Source of the DNA: Corynebacterium resistens DSM 45100
GTDB lineage: Bacteria; Actinomycetota; Actinomycetes; Mycobacteriales; Mycobacteriaceae
Assembly: GCF_000177535.2 (NCBI RefSeq)
Contig: NC_015673.1
Span: 248,001 to 312,000, forward strand
Length of the DNA: 64,000 bases
Reading direction: 5' to 3'
The translations under genes were made by a program, and so were the position numbers. This document shows positions 36,484 to 45,888 of this stretch, piece by piece; position 1 is the first letter of the stretch, and each line of letters opens with the position of its first letter. The notes beneath the pieces were generated by a model. That model had not been told where the DNA came from, ran no database searches, and was given only the letters and a program-made list of their open reading frames with translations.

Positions 36484-37974
36484 ATGAGCAATAGAGACAC
36501 GATTTCATCCGGTAACCCCGGGACTGTGGACGACATCTCCTTCGCAGAAGACGACGGCCTTCACAAGGGGCTCGGGCAACGACAGATTCAAATGATCGCG
36601 ATGGGGTCAGCCATCGGTACTGGCCTGTTCCTCGGAACAGGTGGCCGACTTGCAGTAGCCGGTCCAACGGTGGCGGTGTTGTACCTCATCTGTGGTTTGT
36701 TTGGATACTTAATCCTGCGTTCCCTCGGTGAGATGATCATCTATCGTCCATCTTCGGGTTCGTTCGTTTCATACACGCGTGAATTCTGGGGTGAGAAGGC
36801 GGCATACACCGCCGGTTGGCTGTATTGGTTCAACTGGGCGATGACGGCTGTGGCTGATGCGACAGCTATTGCGATCTATATCCAGTGGTTCAAACAGTAT
36901 TGGCCAGCGATCGGCGATATACCGCAGTGGGTTTATGCGCTGGCTGTGGTGGTTCTGGTGGTGGCTGCCAACTTGGTGTCCGTCAAACTCTTCGGGGAGA
37001 TGGAATTCTGGTTCTCCATGGTCAAGGTCGGATCCCTGCTGATTTTCCTTGTGGTGGGAACTTTCTTCGTAATTTTCGGATCCCCAAGTGGTGAACCCAC
37101 CGGCCTATCGCTGATTAACAGTGCCGGCGGCATGCTGCCGAATGGGCTCCTGCCAGCAATCGTTTTGATCCAAGGCGTAGTTTTCGCTTACGCAGGTATC
37201 GAGCTGGTGGGAACCGCTTCCGGTGAAGCCAAGGATGTGGAAAAGGTCATTCCAAAGGCAATTCGCCTGACCATGGTTCGCATTAGCCTGTTTTATGTTG
37301 GCTCTGTTGTCCTACTGTGCTTGCTGTTGCCATACAACAAGTACTCGGATGACGAATCACCATTCGTGACCTTCTTCTCCTCCATTGGAGTGGGCGCCGC
37401 CGGTCCGATTATGCAGTTGATTGTTATTACTGCTGCATTCTCGTCTCTGAACGCAGGTCTGTACTCCACCGGCCGTATCTTGCGATCGCTTTCCATGGCG
37501 GGCTCGGGCCCTCGATTCGGCGCCAAGCTCAACAAGAAGGGCGTGCCGTTTGGCGGAATCCTGTTGACTTCCGTCGTCGCCTTCGCCGGTGTGTTCCTCA
37601 ACTTCATCGTCCCAGACGCAGCTTTCGAGGTTATGTTGAACCTAGCTGCGCTAGGAACCATGGCAAGCTGGGCAGCAATTGTCTTGTCTCACATCCGGTT
37701 CGTCCAACGCGCCAAGAGGGGCGATGTAAAACGGCCACACTATCGCGCGCCTCTCACACCCTTCATGGACTACCTCACCCTGATATTCCTCGTCGGTGTG
37801 GTCATCCTGATGGCCTTCGATTACCCAGTCGGCACGTACACCCTAGCGACCTCAGTTCTGTTCTGGCCGGCGCTGTACTTCGGGTGGAAAGCGTTGAAGA
37901 ACCACCACCCTGTGACACAGGCCGAAGTAGATGCTGGAAAGGAAGCTACACCCCCCGGCACTCCTAAAAACTAG
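36484..37974 (+). CDS. Amino acid permease (AAT family)
   Basis: A 496-residue APC-superfamily transporter with twelve helices. The consensus RQIQMIAMGSAIGTGLFLGT and the SLGEMIIYRPSSGSF segment place it in the AAT family (asparagine, proline, GABA, aromatic or basic amino acid permeases). I chose MSNRDTISS; no clear ribosome site exists at either this or the upstream ATG (36424). It precedes ornithine cyclodeaminase by 59 bp in the same orientation, so uptake of ornithine or a related amino acid is a reasonable guess only. Confidence 0.88.
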   Translation: MSNRDTISSGNPGTVDDISFAEDDGLHKGLGQRQIQMIAMGSAIGTGLFLGTGGRLAVAGPTVAVLYLICGLFGYLILRSLGEMIIYRPSSGSFVSYTREFWGEKAAYTAGWLYWFNWAMTAVADATAIAIYIQWFKQYWPAIGDIPQWVYALAVVVLVVAANLVSVKLFGEMEFWFSMVKVGSLLIFLVVGTFFVIFGSPSGEPTGLSLINSAGGMLPNGLLPAIVLIQGVVFAYAGIELVGTASGEAKDVEKVIPKAIRLTMVRISLFYVGSVVLLCLLLPYNKYSDDESPFVTFFSSIGVGAAGPIMQLIVITAAFSSLNAGLYSTGRILRSLSMAGSGPRFGAKLNKKGVPFGGILLTSVVAFAGVFLNFIVPDAAFEVMLNLAALGTMASWAAIVLSHIRFVQRAKRGDVKRPHYRAPLTPFMDYLTLIFLVGVVILMAFDYPVGTYTLATSVLFWPALYFGWKALKNHHPVTQAEVDAGKEATPPGTPKN

Positions 37975-38033
37975 GAGAGACGTATCGTAGGTAGGGAAAG
38001 CTTAATTCCAACACCAAAGGAGAAAGCAAAAGT

Positions 38034-39080
38034 ATGATGCAGAAGGTTCAGCAGCCAAAGCTCATCGATGTAGACGCTATGGCACGATGGGTACGCGACA
38101 ATGGTGTAGAAAACATCATCACCGGTATGGCTGATGCCATTGAAACCGATTTCAAGCGCTGGGAACGCTTTGACAAGGTTGCTCGCGTTGCTAGCCACAC
38201 CCCAATCGGTGTTATTGAGCTGATGCCGACCTCCGATGGCGAAGAATACGCGTTCAAGTACGTTAATGGTCACCCATCCAACCCTGCCCGCGGTTTCCAG
38301 ACGGTGACCGCGTACGGCATGCTCGCCGATGTCGATAACGGTTACCCCACCTTCTTCGCAGAAATGACGCTGCTCACCGCACTGCGCACCGCTGCGGTTT
38401 CTGTTATGGTCGCACGCCACCTGGCCCGTCCAGATTCCAAGGTGGCGGCGTTCCTCGGTGCTGGCTCCCAGTCCGAGTTCCAAGCGCTAGGAATGCGCGG
38501 AACCCTAGGTATCGAAGATGTACGAGTGTTCGATACCGATCCGGAGGCATCCGAGAAGTTCCGCCGGAACCTCGAGCCACTGGGCTTCAAGGTCACGGTC
38601 TGTGATACCGGTGAAGAGGCCGTACAGGGTGCGGACATCATCACAACCTGTACCGCCGACAAGGCAAACAACACCATCTTGACCAATGACATGGTTAAGG
38701 AAGGCGTGCACATCAACGCCATCGGTGGGGACTGCCCAGGTAAGACCGAGTTGGAAGGCTCCATCCTCGATCGCGGACCAGTCTTCGTAGAGTTCCCACC
38801 ACAGACCCGTGTCGAAGGTGAGATTCAGCAAAAGCCAGAGGACTTCCCTGTCGTTGAGCTGTGGAAGGTATTCAATGGCCAGGAGCCAGGCCGTGAGTCC
38901 GCAGAGCAGATCACCATCTTCGATTCTGTCGGCTTCGCCATCTCGGACTTTTCCGCACTGCGCTACCTGCGCGATTCCACCAAGGGATCCGATCTTCTCA
39001 AGGAGATCCAGGTCATTGCGGATCCGGATGATCCAAAGGATCTGTTCTCCATGGTTAACTCTCCTCTGCTAGTGAGCTAG
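38034..39080 (+). CDS. ocd: Ornithine cyclodeaminase
   Basis: A 348-residue NAD-dependent enzyme of the ornithine cyclodeaminase/mu-crystallin family, converting ornithine to proline and ammonia. The Rossmann loop FLGAGSQSEFQ, the substrate lysine region (FKYVNGHPSNP) and the catalytic Asp in INAIGGDCPGKTEL are present. AAAGGAG precedes the ATG. It may be co-transcribed with the upstream permease and is followed by a LacI regulator, which is a plausible local regulator. Confidence 0.9.
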   Translation: MMQKVQQPKLIDVDAMARWVRDNGVENIITGMADAIETDFKRWERFDKVARVASHTPIGVIELMPTSDGEEYAFKYVNGHPSNPARGFQTVTAYGMLADVDNGYPTFFAEMTLLTALRTAAVSVMVARHLARPDSKVAAFLGAGSQSEFQALGMRGTLGIEDVRVFDTDPEASEKFRRNLEPLGFKVTVCDTGEEAVQGADIITTCTADKANNTILTNDMVKEGVHINAIGGDCPGKTELEGSILDRGPVFVEFPPQTRVEGEIQQKPEDFPVVELWKVFNGQEPGRESAEQITIFDSVGFAISDFSALRYLRDSTKGSDLLKEIQVIADPDDPKDLFSMVNSPLLVS

Positions 39081-39116
39081 CCTCACTGCGAAACTGAGTT
39101 GCCCAACACGTAGATC

Positions 39117-40265
39117 ATGAATCGTCGTTCAGTTCGTCGCGGCACCCTCGCCTCAATTGCGGCAGAAATCGGGGTGTCGCGTACAACTGTTTCAAACGCC
39201 TACAACCGGCCAGACCAGCTTTCCCCCGAGCTTCGCGAGAAGATTCTCGCTACCGCAGAACGCGTGGGCTACCCGGGGCCAGATCCCACCGCTCGTTCGC
39301 TGCGTATGCGGCGTGCAGGAGCTATCGGTGTGCTGCTCACCGAGGACATGACCTACGCTTTTGAGGATCAAGCCTCCGTGGAATTCATGGCGGGCGTTGC
39401 CGCTGCATGTGGCAGCCTGAACTCCTCGATGCTGGTGCTACCCGCGGGCGTCGGCGCCCCAACAACCGATGAAACGGCAGCGGCCACCCGTGCCACCCAA
39501 TTGGTCAACCAAGCCAGCGTGGATGGTTTTATCGTTTACTCTGTTGCTGCCGATGATCCACACTTAGCCGCGGTGCTAGCACGTGGCCTTCCCACCGTGA
39601 TCTGCGATCAACCTATTGCGCCGGCATCCAAGGGAGAATTCGGCTTCGTCGGAATTAACGATCGCGAAGCCATCAAACCCGCAGCTAGGGCTGTCGTGGA
39701 AGCTGGACACACCCGCATCGGAATTCTGTGCATCCGCCTCGATCGCACGCCCAACGATGGGCCCGTTTCTCCGGAGCGCCTAGCGAAGGCCCAGATGCAC
39801 GTACAACGCTCGCGTGTGCAAGGGGTTTTGGATGTTATTTCCGACGCCACACTGGACCCAACCCAAGTACCCGTCGTGGAACGCCACATTAATAATCGCG
39901 AGACTGCGAAAGATGCCGCCCGCGAGCTACTCACTTCTCATCCAGAGTTAACAGCGATTGTGTGCACCACAGACTCTATGGCGCTGGGGGTTGTGGAATA
40001 CGCGCGGGAGCAGGGGATCGAAATCCCTTCCCAGTTGAGTGTGACGGGCTTCGATGGCATACCGGAAGCAGTGAATGAAGGCATCACTACGGTGCGCCAG
40101 CCAACCCAACACAAGGGCCGCGAAAGCGGGGAGATGCTGGGAGCGCTGCAGGAAGCCCAATCGGAAAGAACCCCTGCGGAAATGCCGACCAGGGTGATTT
40201 TGGAGACGTCCCTTAAGCCCGGGAACTCAGTTGCTCCACCAGCTGCTGCAAATAGTCCCGCATAG
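39117..40265 (+). CDS. LacI family transcriptional regulator
   Basis: A 382-residue regulator: an N-terminal HTH (LASIAAEIGVSRTTVSNAYN) with hinge helix, and a periplasmic-binding-like effector domain (about 60-340). The 3' end overlaps otsB by 53 bp tail to tail. In C. glutamicum a LacI-type gene also flanks otsB, so control of trehalose synthesis or of the upstream permease/ocd pair is possible. The effector is unknown. Confidence 0.93.
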   Translation: MNRRSVRRGTLASIAAEIGVSRTTVSNAYNRPDQLSPELREKILATAERVGYPGPDPTARSLRMRRAGAIGVLLTEDMTYAFEDQASVEFMAGVAAACGSLNSSMLVLPAGVGAPTTDETAAATRATQLVNQASVDGFIVYSVAADDPHLAAVLARGLPTVICDQPIAPASKGEFGFVGINDREAIKPAARAVVEAGHTRIGILCIRLDRTPNDGPVSPERLAKAQMHVQRSRVQGVLDVISDATLDPTQVPVVERHINNRETAKDAARELLTSHPELTAIVCTTDSMALGVVEYAREQGIEIPSQLSVTGFDGIPEAVNEGITTVRQPTQHKGRESGEMLGALQEAQSERTPAEMPTRVILETSLKPGNSVAPPAAANSPA

Positions 40266-41055
40266 CGACTGTCGAACCGAGCCCGAATTCCGCGGCCGTG
40301 GGTTTGCCAGTACGATCCGAATCCACATGGATACCGATATCGTGGCCGTGCCGCAGCACCTGAAGCACCGATTCATCCGTGGTGTCATCACCGGCGAAAA
40401 TAACGCGGTCAATACCGTGTTCAGCGCAAAAGGCTTGGATGTAGTCACCCTTTGAGGTGGCATCTACCGCGACTTCCAAAATCGACTTTCCCTCGGTGAT
40501 CTTCGCAGCTGGCTGAGTTTCGGCGAATTTGCGATAGCGTTCGGTTGCCATGGCTGCAGCATGGGGGTCCTCCGCGGTACGGCTGTGGAGCCCTACCGCG
40601 AGAGGTTTGAGCTCAACCCATACACCAGGAGCTGCTTTGGCTGCCTCATGAGCGACCTCACTAAGACGCTGCCACAAGTGCAGCTGCTCCGGAGACAGCT
40701 GGGGGTGGGGTTGGCCAAGTTGGGCATCAATTGTGCCTCCCGTGGTGGGGGCGGGTTCAGCACCGTGGCTGCCCACCAGATGAACCGCGCTCGGAAGTTG
40801 AAGTTGGGTAGCTGTAATCAAGTTTCCCAAGTTACGTCCGGAGATCACCATGGATTCCACACCAGGTAGGGCCGCGGCGTTTACCAAAGCCTCAATTGCC
40901 CCATCCTCGGCACGGCAGGCGAGTGGATTGTCAGAAAATGGCGCAAGCGTGCCATCGAAATCCATCGCGATGAGTAGTTTTTCTTCACGAGGAAATTCTG
41001 GAATAGCCGGGACCGGAAGGCCTGCAGAGTGAGTGGCTGACGTAAACGAACTCAT
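40213..41055 (-). CDS. otsB: Trehalose-6-phosphate phosphatase
   Basis: A 280-residue HAD-superfamily phosphatase completing trehalose synthesis. Motif I DFDGTLAPF, motif II SGRN and motif IV GDDTTDE are visible. Trehalose is needed for mycolate transfer to the envelope in this order of bacteria. It lies 25 bp behind the lipoprotein gene that follows otsA. The last 53 bp overlap the convergent LacI gene. Confidence 0.95.
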   Translation of the reverse strand: MSSFTSATHSAGLPVPAIPEFPREEKLLIAMDFDGTLAPFSDNPLACRAEDGAIEALVNAAALPGVESMVISGRNLGNLITATQLQLPSAVHLVGSHGAEPAPTTGGTIDAQLGQPHPQLSPEQLHLWQRLSEVAHEAAKAAPGVWVELKPLAVGLHSRTAEDPHAAAMATERYRKFAETQPAAKITEGKSILEVAVDATSKGDYIQAFCAEHGIDRVIFAGDDTTDESVLQVLRHGHDIGIHVDSDRTGKPTAAEFGLGSTVAMRDYLQQLVEQLSSRA

Positions 41056-41080
41056 GGGAAGCTTTGCCTTTCGGGTACTA

Positions 41081-41578
41081 CTAGCGCTCTTTTTCGGGGC
41101 CGCTGATGAACTCTAAGGCCGGCTTTGTTTGCCAGTCGGGCTGGTCGCCACCCCGGAGCTCTAGCCGCAGTGTCGTATCATTTGGACGGACGATGTCTAG
41201 GTCATGATCAGCCAATACTTGCTTCATACGGTCCGCATTATCCTCATCTCCGGGCAAACACGTGGCATCCTCGCGCGTGTCGGTAGAGACATCCCGGAAC
41301 CGGAGAACTGTCTTGTTCTCCAGCCATTCCACGTGTCCCCGGAAAGAGATGCAACCGCTTGCACCTGTGAAGTCCTTATCTCCGAACACAAGGAACGCCC
41401 GACCCTGCTGATTATCGGGAATGAGGGAGGGCCTGGTGGCGTCGGTGGTAATTTCAGTGACCTGCCACTGGGTTGTACCCAGTGGTGTTTCCTGAGTGGC
41501 GCAAGCAGTCAAAGGCAGACATGCAAGCGCGACCAAGAATAGGTGTTTGGGGGTCCGATTCAACGAGCCGGTTCGCAC
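41081..41578 (-). CDS. Lipoprotein between otsA and otsB
   Basis: About 165 residues, a signal peptide with lipobox LTACAT, then a small domain with two cysteines resembling META/HslJ-type beta domains (GASGCISFRGHVEW). The GTG start overlaps the otsA stop (TAGTG), so translation is coupled. A gene of this type occupies the same place between otsA and otsB in C. glutamicum, hinting at a link to trehalose or envelope, but no function is established. Confidence 0.8.
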   Translation of the reverse strand: MRTGSLNRTPKHLFLVALACLPLTACATQETPLGTTQWQVTEITTDATRPSLIPDNQQGRAFLVFGDKDFTGASGCISFRGHVEWLENKTVLRFRDVSTDTREDATCLPGDEDNADRMKQVLADHDLDIVRPNDTTLRLELRGGDQPDWQTKPALEFISGPEKER

Positions 41579-43056
41579 TAGCTGTTATCTACTTTCTGAA
41601 GTTGGCGAAGGAAGGATTCAGCCCAACGGTTTACGTCGTGGGCCCGTACTTGTTCCCACATATTCAGCATCCGCTGCCGGCGGGAATTGGGGTCATCGTT
41701 GACCGCGTGAAGTACAGCAGCTGCCGTGGATTCTGGATCATGGGGATTGCATAGATATGCCTGCGTGAGCTGTGTAGCAGCACCGGTGAATTCAGAAAGT
41801 ACTAGCGCGCCAGAACCATCGGAGTGGCAAGCAACGTATTCCTTGGCGACCAGATTCATGCCGTCTTTCAGTGCTGTCACCAGCAGAATATCAGCCGCGG
41901 AATACAGGGCGGTGATGTCTTCGAAGGGCAGGCCCGCGTGCGTGTAGTGCACCACTGGGCGCCCCAAGGAACCGTGGTTGCCGTTAATGCGAGAAACGAT
42001 CCTTTCGACCTCCTCGCGTACCCGCTGGTAGTCCTCCAGGCGTTCGCGGGATGGAGTGGCTACTTGTACCATCACTACGTCCTGGGCTTGCAGCTCCCCA
42101 GAATCCAGCAGATCTTCTAGGGTCTCAAGGCGGTGTGTGATGCCTTTGGTGTAGTCCATCCGATCCACACCAGCCAGCAGTAACTTCGGATTGCCCAGCT
42201 GGGTGCGTAGCTTTTCAGTGCGTGCCATGACTTCCGGGGACATGGCCGTGGTGTTGACGTGCGCTGCATCGATGGAAATAGGGAAAACCCCTACCTTGAC
42301 TTCGCGGGTGGTTCCATCGTGATCCTCAACCCGTACGGTGCCCACGATGTCGCCGGGCTGGGGCAAACGCGCACCGCGCACGAATGTGTGCTCGCCTTCG
42401 GCATGCAGGTAGGAAACATCCTCCCCGAGAGCCTGCAAGGTATCGAGGAAGTTAATCGCACCATCTGCAGTGTGGAAACCGACTACATCCGCGCCCAATG
42501 TGCCTCGCAGAATCTCCCTGCGCCAAGGCAGTTGCCGGAACAGCTCCGGGGCAGGGAAAGGGATATGCAGGAAGAATCCGATGCATAGATCGGGCCGCTT
42601 ACTTCGCAGCTCACCGGGCACCAGGTGCAACTGGTAGTCCTGCACCCACACGGTTGCGCCCTCGGCGGCTTCATCGGCTACTGCCTCGGCAAATCGCTGA
42701 TTGACCTCTCGATAGCGCTCCCAGAAAGCTTTATTGAAGTTCGGGCTCACGATGAGGTCGTGGTACAGCGGCCACAGCGTGGCATTAGAAAAACCTTCAT
42801 AGAAAAGCTCGTGATCCCCAGCATCGAGGTTCACCGGCAGCATTCGCACCCCGGCTTCCTTGACGGAAGGCATCTCGGAGACATTGACTTCATCAATGCA
42901 CCCAGGCCACCCGACCCATGCGCCCTCGCGACTCTGCAGAACCGGCTTCAGGGCAGTAACCAGCCCGCCAGGCGATGGTTTCCACTCGACCTGATCTCCG
43001 CTTTGTACTCGATCGACTGGTAGGCGGTTGGCGACAACGATGAAATCGCTAGTCAT
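41578..43056 (-). CDS. otsA: Alpha,alpha-trehalose-phosphate synthase
   Basis: A 492-residue GT20 glycosyltransferase joining UDP-glucose to glucose-6-phosphate. Visible motifs: FIVVANRLPVDRV, SPGGLVTAL, WVQDYQLHLVP, and VDRMDYTKGITHR in the donor site. It starts 8 bp after the lysine-rich protein gene and shares its stop with the start of the lipoprotein gene, so the whole block 43442-40213 is one operon. Confidence 0.96.
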   Translation of the reverse strand: MTSDFIVVANRLPVDRVQSGDQVEWKPSPGGLVTALKPVLQSREGAWVGWPGCIDEVNVSEMPSVKEAGVRMLPVNLDAGDHELFYEGFSNATLWPLYHDLIVSPNFNKAFWERYREVNQRFAEAVADEAAEGATVWVQDYQLHLVPGELRSKRPDLCIGFFLHIPFPAPELFRQLPWRREILRGTLGADVVGFHTADGAINFLDTLQALGEDVSYLHAEGEHTFVRGARLPQPGDIVGTVRVEDHDGTTREVKVGVFPISIDAAHVNTTAMSPEVMARTEKLRTQLGNPKLLLAGVDRMDYTKGITHRLETLEDLLDSGELQAQDVVMVQVATPSRERLEDYQRVREEVERIVSRINGNHGSLGRPVVHYTHAGLPFEDITALYSAADILLVTALKDGMNLVAKEYVACHSDGSGALVLSEFTGAATQLTQAYLCNPHDPESTAAAVLHAVNDDPNSRRQRMLNMWEQVRAHDVNRWAESFLRQLQKVDNS

Positions 43057-43064
43057 GAGAGGAT

Positions 43065-43442
43065 TTACTCCGCAGATTTAGTGGTTTTCTTCGTGGTCTT
43101 CTTGGCTGCTTTGGAGGCCTTCTTGGTGGTTTTCTTCGCTGCCTTGGAAGCCTTCTTCGTCGCTTTCTTCGTGGCCTTCTTGGCAGCCTTCTTCGCCCCA
43201 CGCTTGGTGGTCTTGCGGGTGGCCTTCTTGGCCTCGGCTTCTTGAGCTTCCAGCTCTGCTACAACGCGACGGTGGATGAGCCCCTCCGGCTCTACTCCAA
43301 GCATGCACATCAGCGTGGCTGCATCGAGGAAGTCCTCAGAAAAAGTCGCGACGATTCGCTGCGCTGCTGCGGCGGTCTCCGCCTCCACAGCGTGGAGGGA
43401 CTCGGAATTGTTAGAACGATTGTCGGTGACCTTCGGCGGCAC
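43065..43442 (-). CDS. Lysine/alanine-rich histone-tail-like protein
   Basis: A 125-residue protein whose first 70 residues are helical and neutral, and whose last 55 residues are almost only Lys, Ala and Thr in repeats (KKATKKATKKASKAAKK). The GTG start has AAGGGG upstream. Such tails resemble those of HupB or histone H1-like proteins and suggest non-specific nucleic acid binding, but no DNA-binding fold is seen. It heads the otsA block. The lysine repeats give a strongly repetitive DNA stretch at 43080-43210. Confidence 0.75.
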   Translation of the reverse strand: MPPKVTDNRSNNSESLHAVEAETAAAAQRIVATFSEDFLDAATLMCMLGVEPEGLIHRRVVAELEAQEAEAKKATRKTTKRGAKKAAKKATKKATKKASKAAKKTTKKASKAAKKTTKKTTKSAE

Positions 43443-43563
43443 GTGCGCAACCCCTTTTCTCTCTTGGTTCGGGCCTAATTTAATAGGGTCAATTTCACTA
43501 GGGGCTTTCCCGAAAACCCCTCAACCTACAGTATTTTACGCGAAAGCTTTCGGGTTGGCTCGA

Positions 43564-44988
43564 TCAGTCTTCCTTGGGCTCTTCAGGGTTCGGCATTTTG
43601 TGGTCAAGCTGCCACAGGGATTCGGAACCTTTCTTTTGTCGACGCCGCCAGTGCAGTGGCTGACGAACTCGACCATCGACCGCCATCCGCGGTTGGGAAT
43701 CATCCCTGCGACGTGCGATTCGGGGGCGAATGAGCTGCTGGTAGCGATTGATAATGCGGCGTGGGCGACGAATGCGACGCGCCGTCCACTCACCTAGAAC
43801 CACACCCGCAGCCAACGTTGTGGCGGTAGCTAGTGCCAAGGCAAGGTTGGAGATACCGACCACAAACTGCGAGCTGAGCATAGAGCTCATTCCGCGATAA
43901 AGCGCTAGACCGGGTAGTAGAGGCGTGATGCCGGCGGCAGCCGTGATCTGGGGTGGAATCATGTATCGACGGGAAAGTAGACCACCGGCGAAGCCCACGG
44001 CCAGCGCGCTCGTACCGTTGGCGAACATGAGGCTCCAGCCAGCCACTGACTGGATGGAGAAGAACGCTGTAGATGCCACCAAGGCGGTGAGCCCAGCCAC
44101 GATGGTGGCGCGTCGCTCGGTGAAGCACGCGATGCAGAAGAAAATCGTGGCGAAAACGCCCGAGATGATCTGCAGGGGGACCGAGCCAAAGTCACCAGAT
44201 GTTTGCGAAGTATCGATGGGTGGCAAAGTAATGCCGAACCACGCCATCGCTTGAATACCCGCGCCGATTCCGGCGATGATTCCGCCAGTCTGCAGCAACG
44301 TCTCGAAGAAGCGTGCCGAGGAAGTTACAGGAGCTCCGGTAATGCCATCTTGTAGAGCTTGAACCAGCGTCAAACCAGCAAGCAAAGCGACGATACAGGA
44401 AGCGATAACCAGCGATGGTGGTAGGAAGAAACCTAATTCCACACCTGCGGCATACGTCAACGCGGCGGGAATCACGGAGGCGAAACCGCCAAGTACGTTT
44501 TGGAAGAAGACCGGCAGGGACTTTGAGGCGAGCCATGCGTTAGCGAACACTATGAAAATGGTTGTTATGCAAGCGACAAACGCCATGATCCAGCCTCCGC
44601 CGAGCAAAAGCGCAACGGATCCAGCAAACCCGCCCCACGCGAGCAGTGCGTAGCGATTGCGAAACGGCAGGTTCGAGGTCTCGATATCGAACAAGATTTG
44701 CTGTGCCATCTCGAGGGGTGTGGCGCCGGCAACGATGGACCGCACAAGGCGATCAACTTCCGTCAGACGGGAAAAGTCCGTGGTGACCTTATGCACTACG
44801 CGGAATACGGATGTCGCGGGTTGATTTTGGTTGAAACGGGCGTAGACCGTGATGGTGTTCAACGTGATATCGACGTGGGTGTAGTGCAGTCCGTAGGCGC
44901 TCGCAATCGCGCGGACGTGCGCCTTGGCATCGGTATTTCCCGTGCCAGCGGCGAGCAGTTGATCGCCGATACGTGCGGCTAGATCCAT
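43564..44988 (-). CDS. thrE: Threonine/serine exporter ThrE, 5' end frameshifted
   Basis: 474 residues from the first ATG in frame. It carries the N-terminal ThrE/ComB-like domain (ARIGDQLLAAGTGN, the cytoplasmic part) and about ten helices; the C-terminus is Arg-rich. The C. glutamicum ThrE begins further upstream, and the same sequence can be followed here: PSPLAPVDLSDPAKVHAVM continues upstream of the ATG in frame, then a stop appears, while residues resembling the true N-terminus (from a GTG at 45137, ending RATIDAIRLAPP) lie in another frame. One missing base in a C-rich run at about 45034-45049 would explain both. The exporter may thus be truncated, or the sequence may carry an error. 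Confidence 0.85.
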   Translation of the reverse strand: MDLAARIGDQLLAAGTGNTDAKAHVRAIASAYGLHYTHVDITLNTITVYARFNQNQPATSVFRVVHKVTTDFSRLTEVDRLVRSIVAGATPLEMAQQILFDIETSNLPFRNRYALLAWGGFAGSVALLLGGGWIMAFVACITTIFIVFANAWLASKSLPVFFQNVLGGFASVIPAALTYAAGVELGFFLPPSLVIASCIVALLAGLTLVQALQDGITGAPVTSSARFFETLLQTGGIIAGIGAGIQAMAWFGITLPPIDTSQTSGDFGSVPLQIISGVFATIFFCIACFTERRATIVAGLTALVASTAFFSIQSVAGWSLMFANGTSALAVGFAGGLLSRRYMIPPQITAAAGITPLLPGLALYRGMSSMLSSQFVVGISNLALALATATTLAAGVVLGEWTARRIRRPRRIINRYQQLIRPRIARRRDDSQPRMAVDGRVRQPLHWRRRQKKGSESLWQLDHKMPNPEEPKED

Positions 44989-45275
44989 TACCGCATGAAC
45001 CTTCGCCGGATCACTCAGGTCAACCGGGGCCAGCGGGGAAGGGGCGGGGCTAGGCGGATCGCATCAATGGTTGCGCGATTGCCGGTGAATAGCACATCAG
45101 CGCCCTTATTCACCGCGTCCCTCAGGAAGTTACTCACTCGTCACACGCTACATTGCACCGATCACCTTGTCAGCAGACCCCGGCGGTTTGGTGGTTAGGT
45201 AGGCCGTACTGGTACGCTATTGTTTGCTCAATATGACGCCGCGCCGCATGCTGGTGCTGTGCATCATTGGGATCT

Positions 45276-45351
45276 GCTGGAGTGGCGCAATCGGTAGCGC
45301 AACGGTCTTGTAAACCGTAGGTTGCGAGTTCAAGTCTCGTCTCCAGCTCCA
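45276..45351 (+). tRNA. tRNA-Thr (anticodon TGT)
   Basis: A full cloverleaf: acceptor arm GCTGGAG with CTCCAGC, D arm GCGC with GCGC, anticodon arm ACGGT/ACCGT around loop CTTGTAA, T arm with TTCAAGT, discriminator T and encoded CCA. The anticodon TGT reads ACA. Confidence 0.95.
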
Positions 45352-45417
45352 TTTCTTTTTGTGGGGGGATTCGGATTCTATCGTGGGGGATTCGGAACCC
45401 GGCGCTATCGTTGCAGT

Positions 45418-45873
45418 ATGGAAAGCAACAAGAAACTGTGGGAACCCAGCGAATCGTGGCTTCGGAACCACACCTCCAGTGACCTCGTCTACAGCGTGGT
45501 TGTGCGTTTAGATTCCAAAGAGGCCGTCGATAAGGTCTGGCAGCAGTGTGCTGCGCGCGATCTTGTTGACGATGCCGAGCGAACAGTGACCAAGGAATCT
45601 GAGCAAGATATCGAGAGACTGTCCCAAGGCGCGCTGTCGCATGATGTGGGTACCGCTGAAGCGGGTAGCAATGGCCCCAGCTATGGAAAGGTCTTGTGGG
45701 GCGGAGCGAGCCTAGCTCGTATCGGAGATAAAGAAATAGAGGCTTGCAGTGGAGGGGAAGATGCGCTTGATTCCCTCGAGGATTGCATCAATGAACTACT
45801 TGTCGAGGTAATCAAGGATGCGGGCGTGGCTACCGAAATTCACGTTACTTCAGAGTTTCGGCATGAAGCGTAG
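45418..45873 (+). CDS. Conserved hypothetical acidic protein
   Basis: A 151-residue, acidic, cytoplasmic protein starting at MESNKKLWEPSESWLRNHT. The N-terminal half alternates strands and helices (YSVVVRLDSKEAVDKVWQQC), the C-terminal half ends IHVTSEFRHEA. No motif or family is recognised. It stands alone between tRNA-Thr and the acetyltransferase, with stops almost touching the convergent gene. Confidence 0.6.
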   Translation: MESNKKLWEPSESWLRNHTSSDLVYSVVVRLDSKEAVDKVWQQCAARDLVDDAERTVTKESEQDIERLSQGALSHDVGTAEAGSNGPSYGKVLWGGASLARIGDKEIEACSGGEDALDSLEDCINELLVEVIKDAGVATEIHVTSEFRHEA

Positions 45874-45888
45874 GAAGTGGCAGAAGCT

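Noticed and set aside
43080..43210. CRISPR-like or satellite repeat
   Set aside because: The DNA repetition is only the result of Lys/Ala/Thr codon repeats in a coding frame; units are short and there are no spacers.
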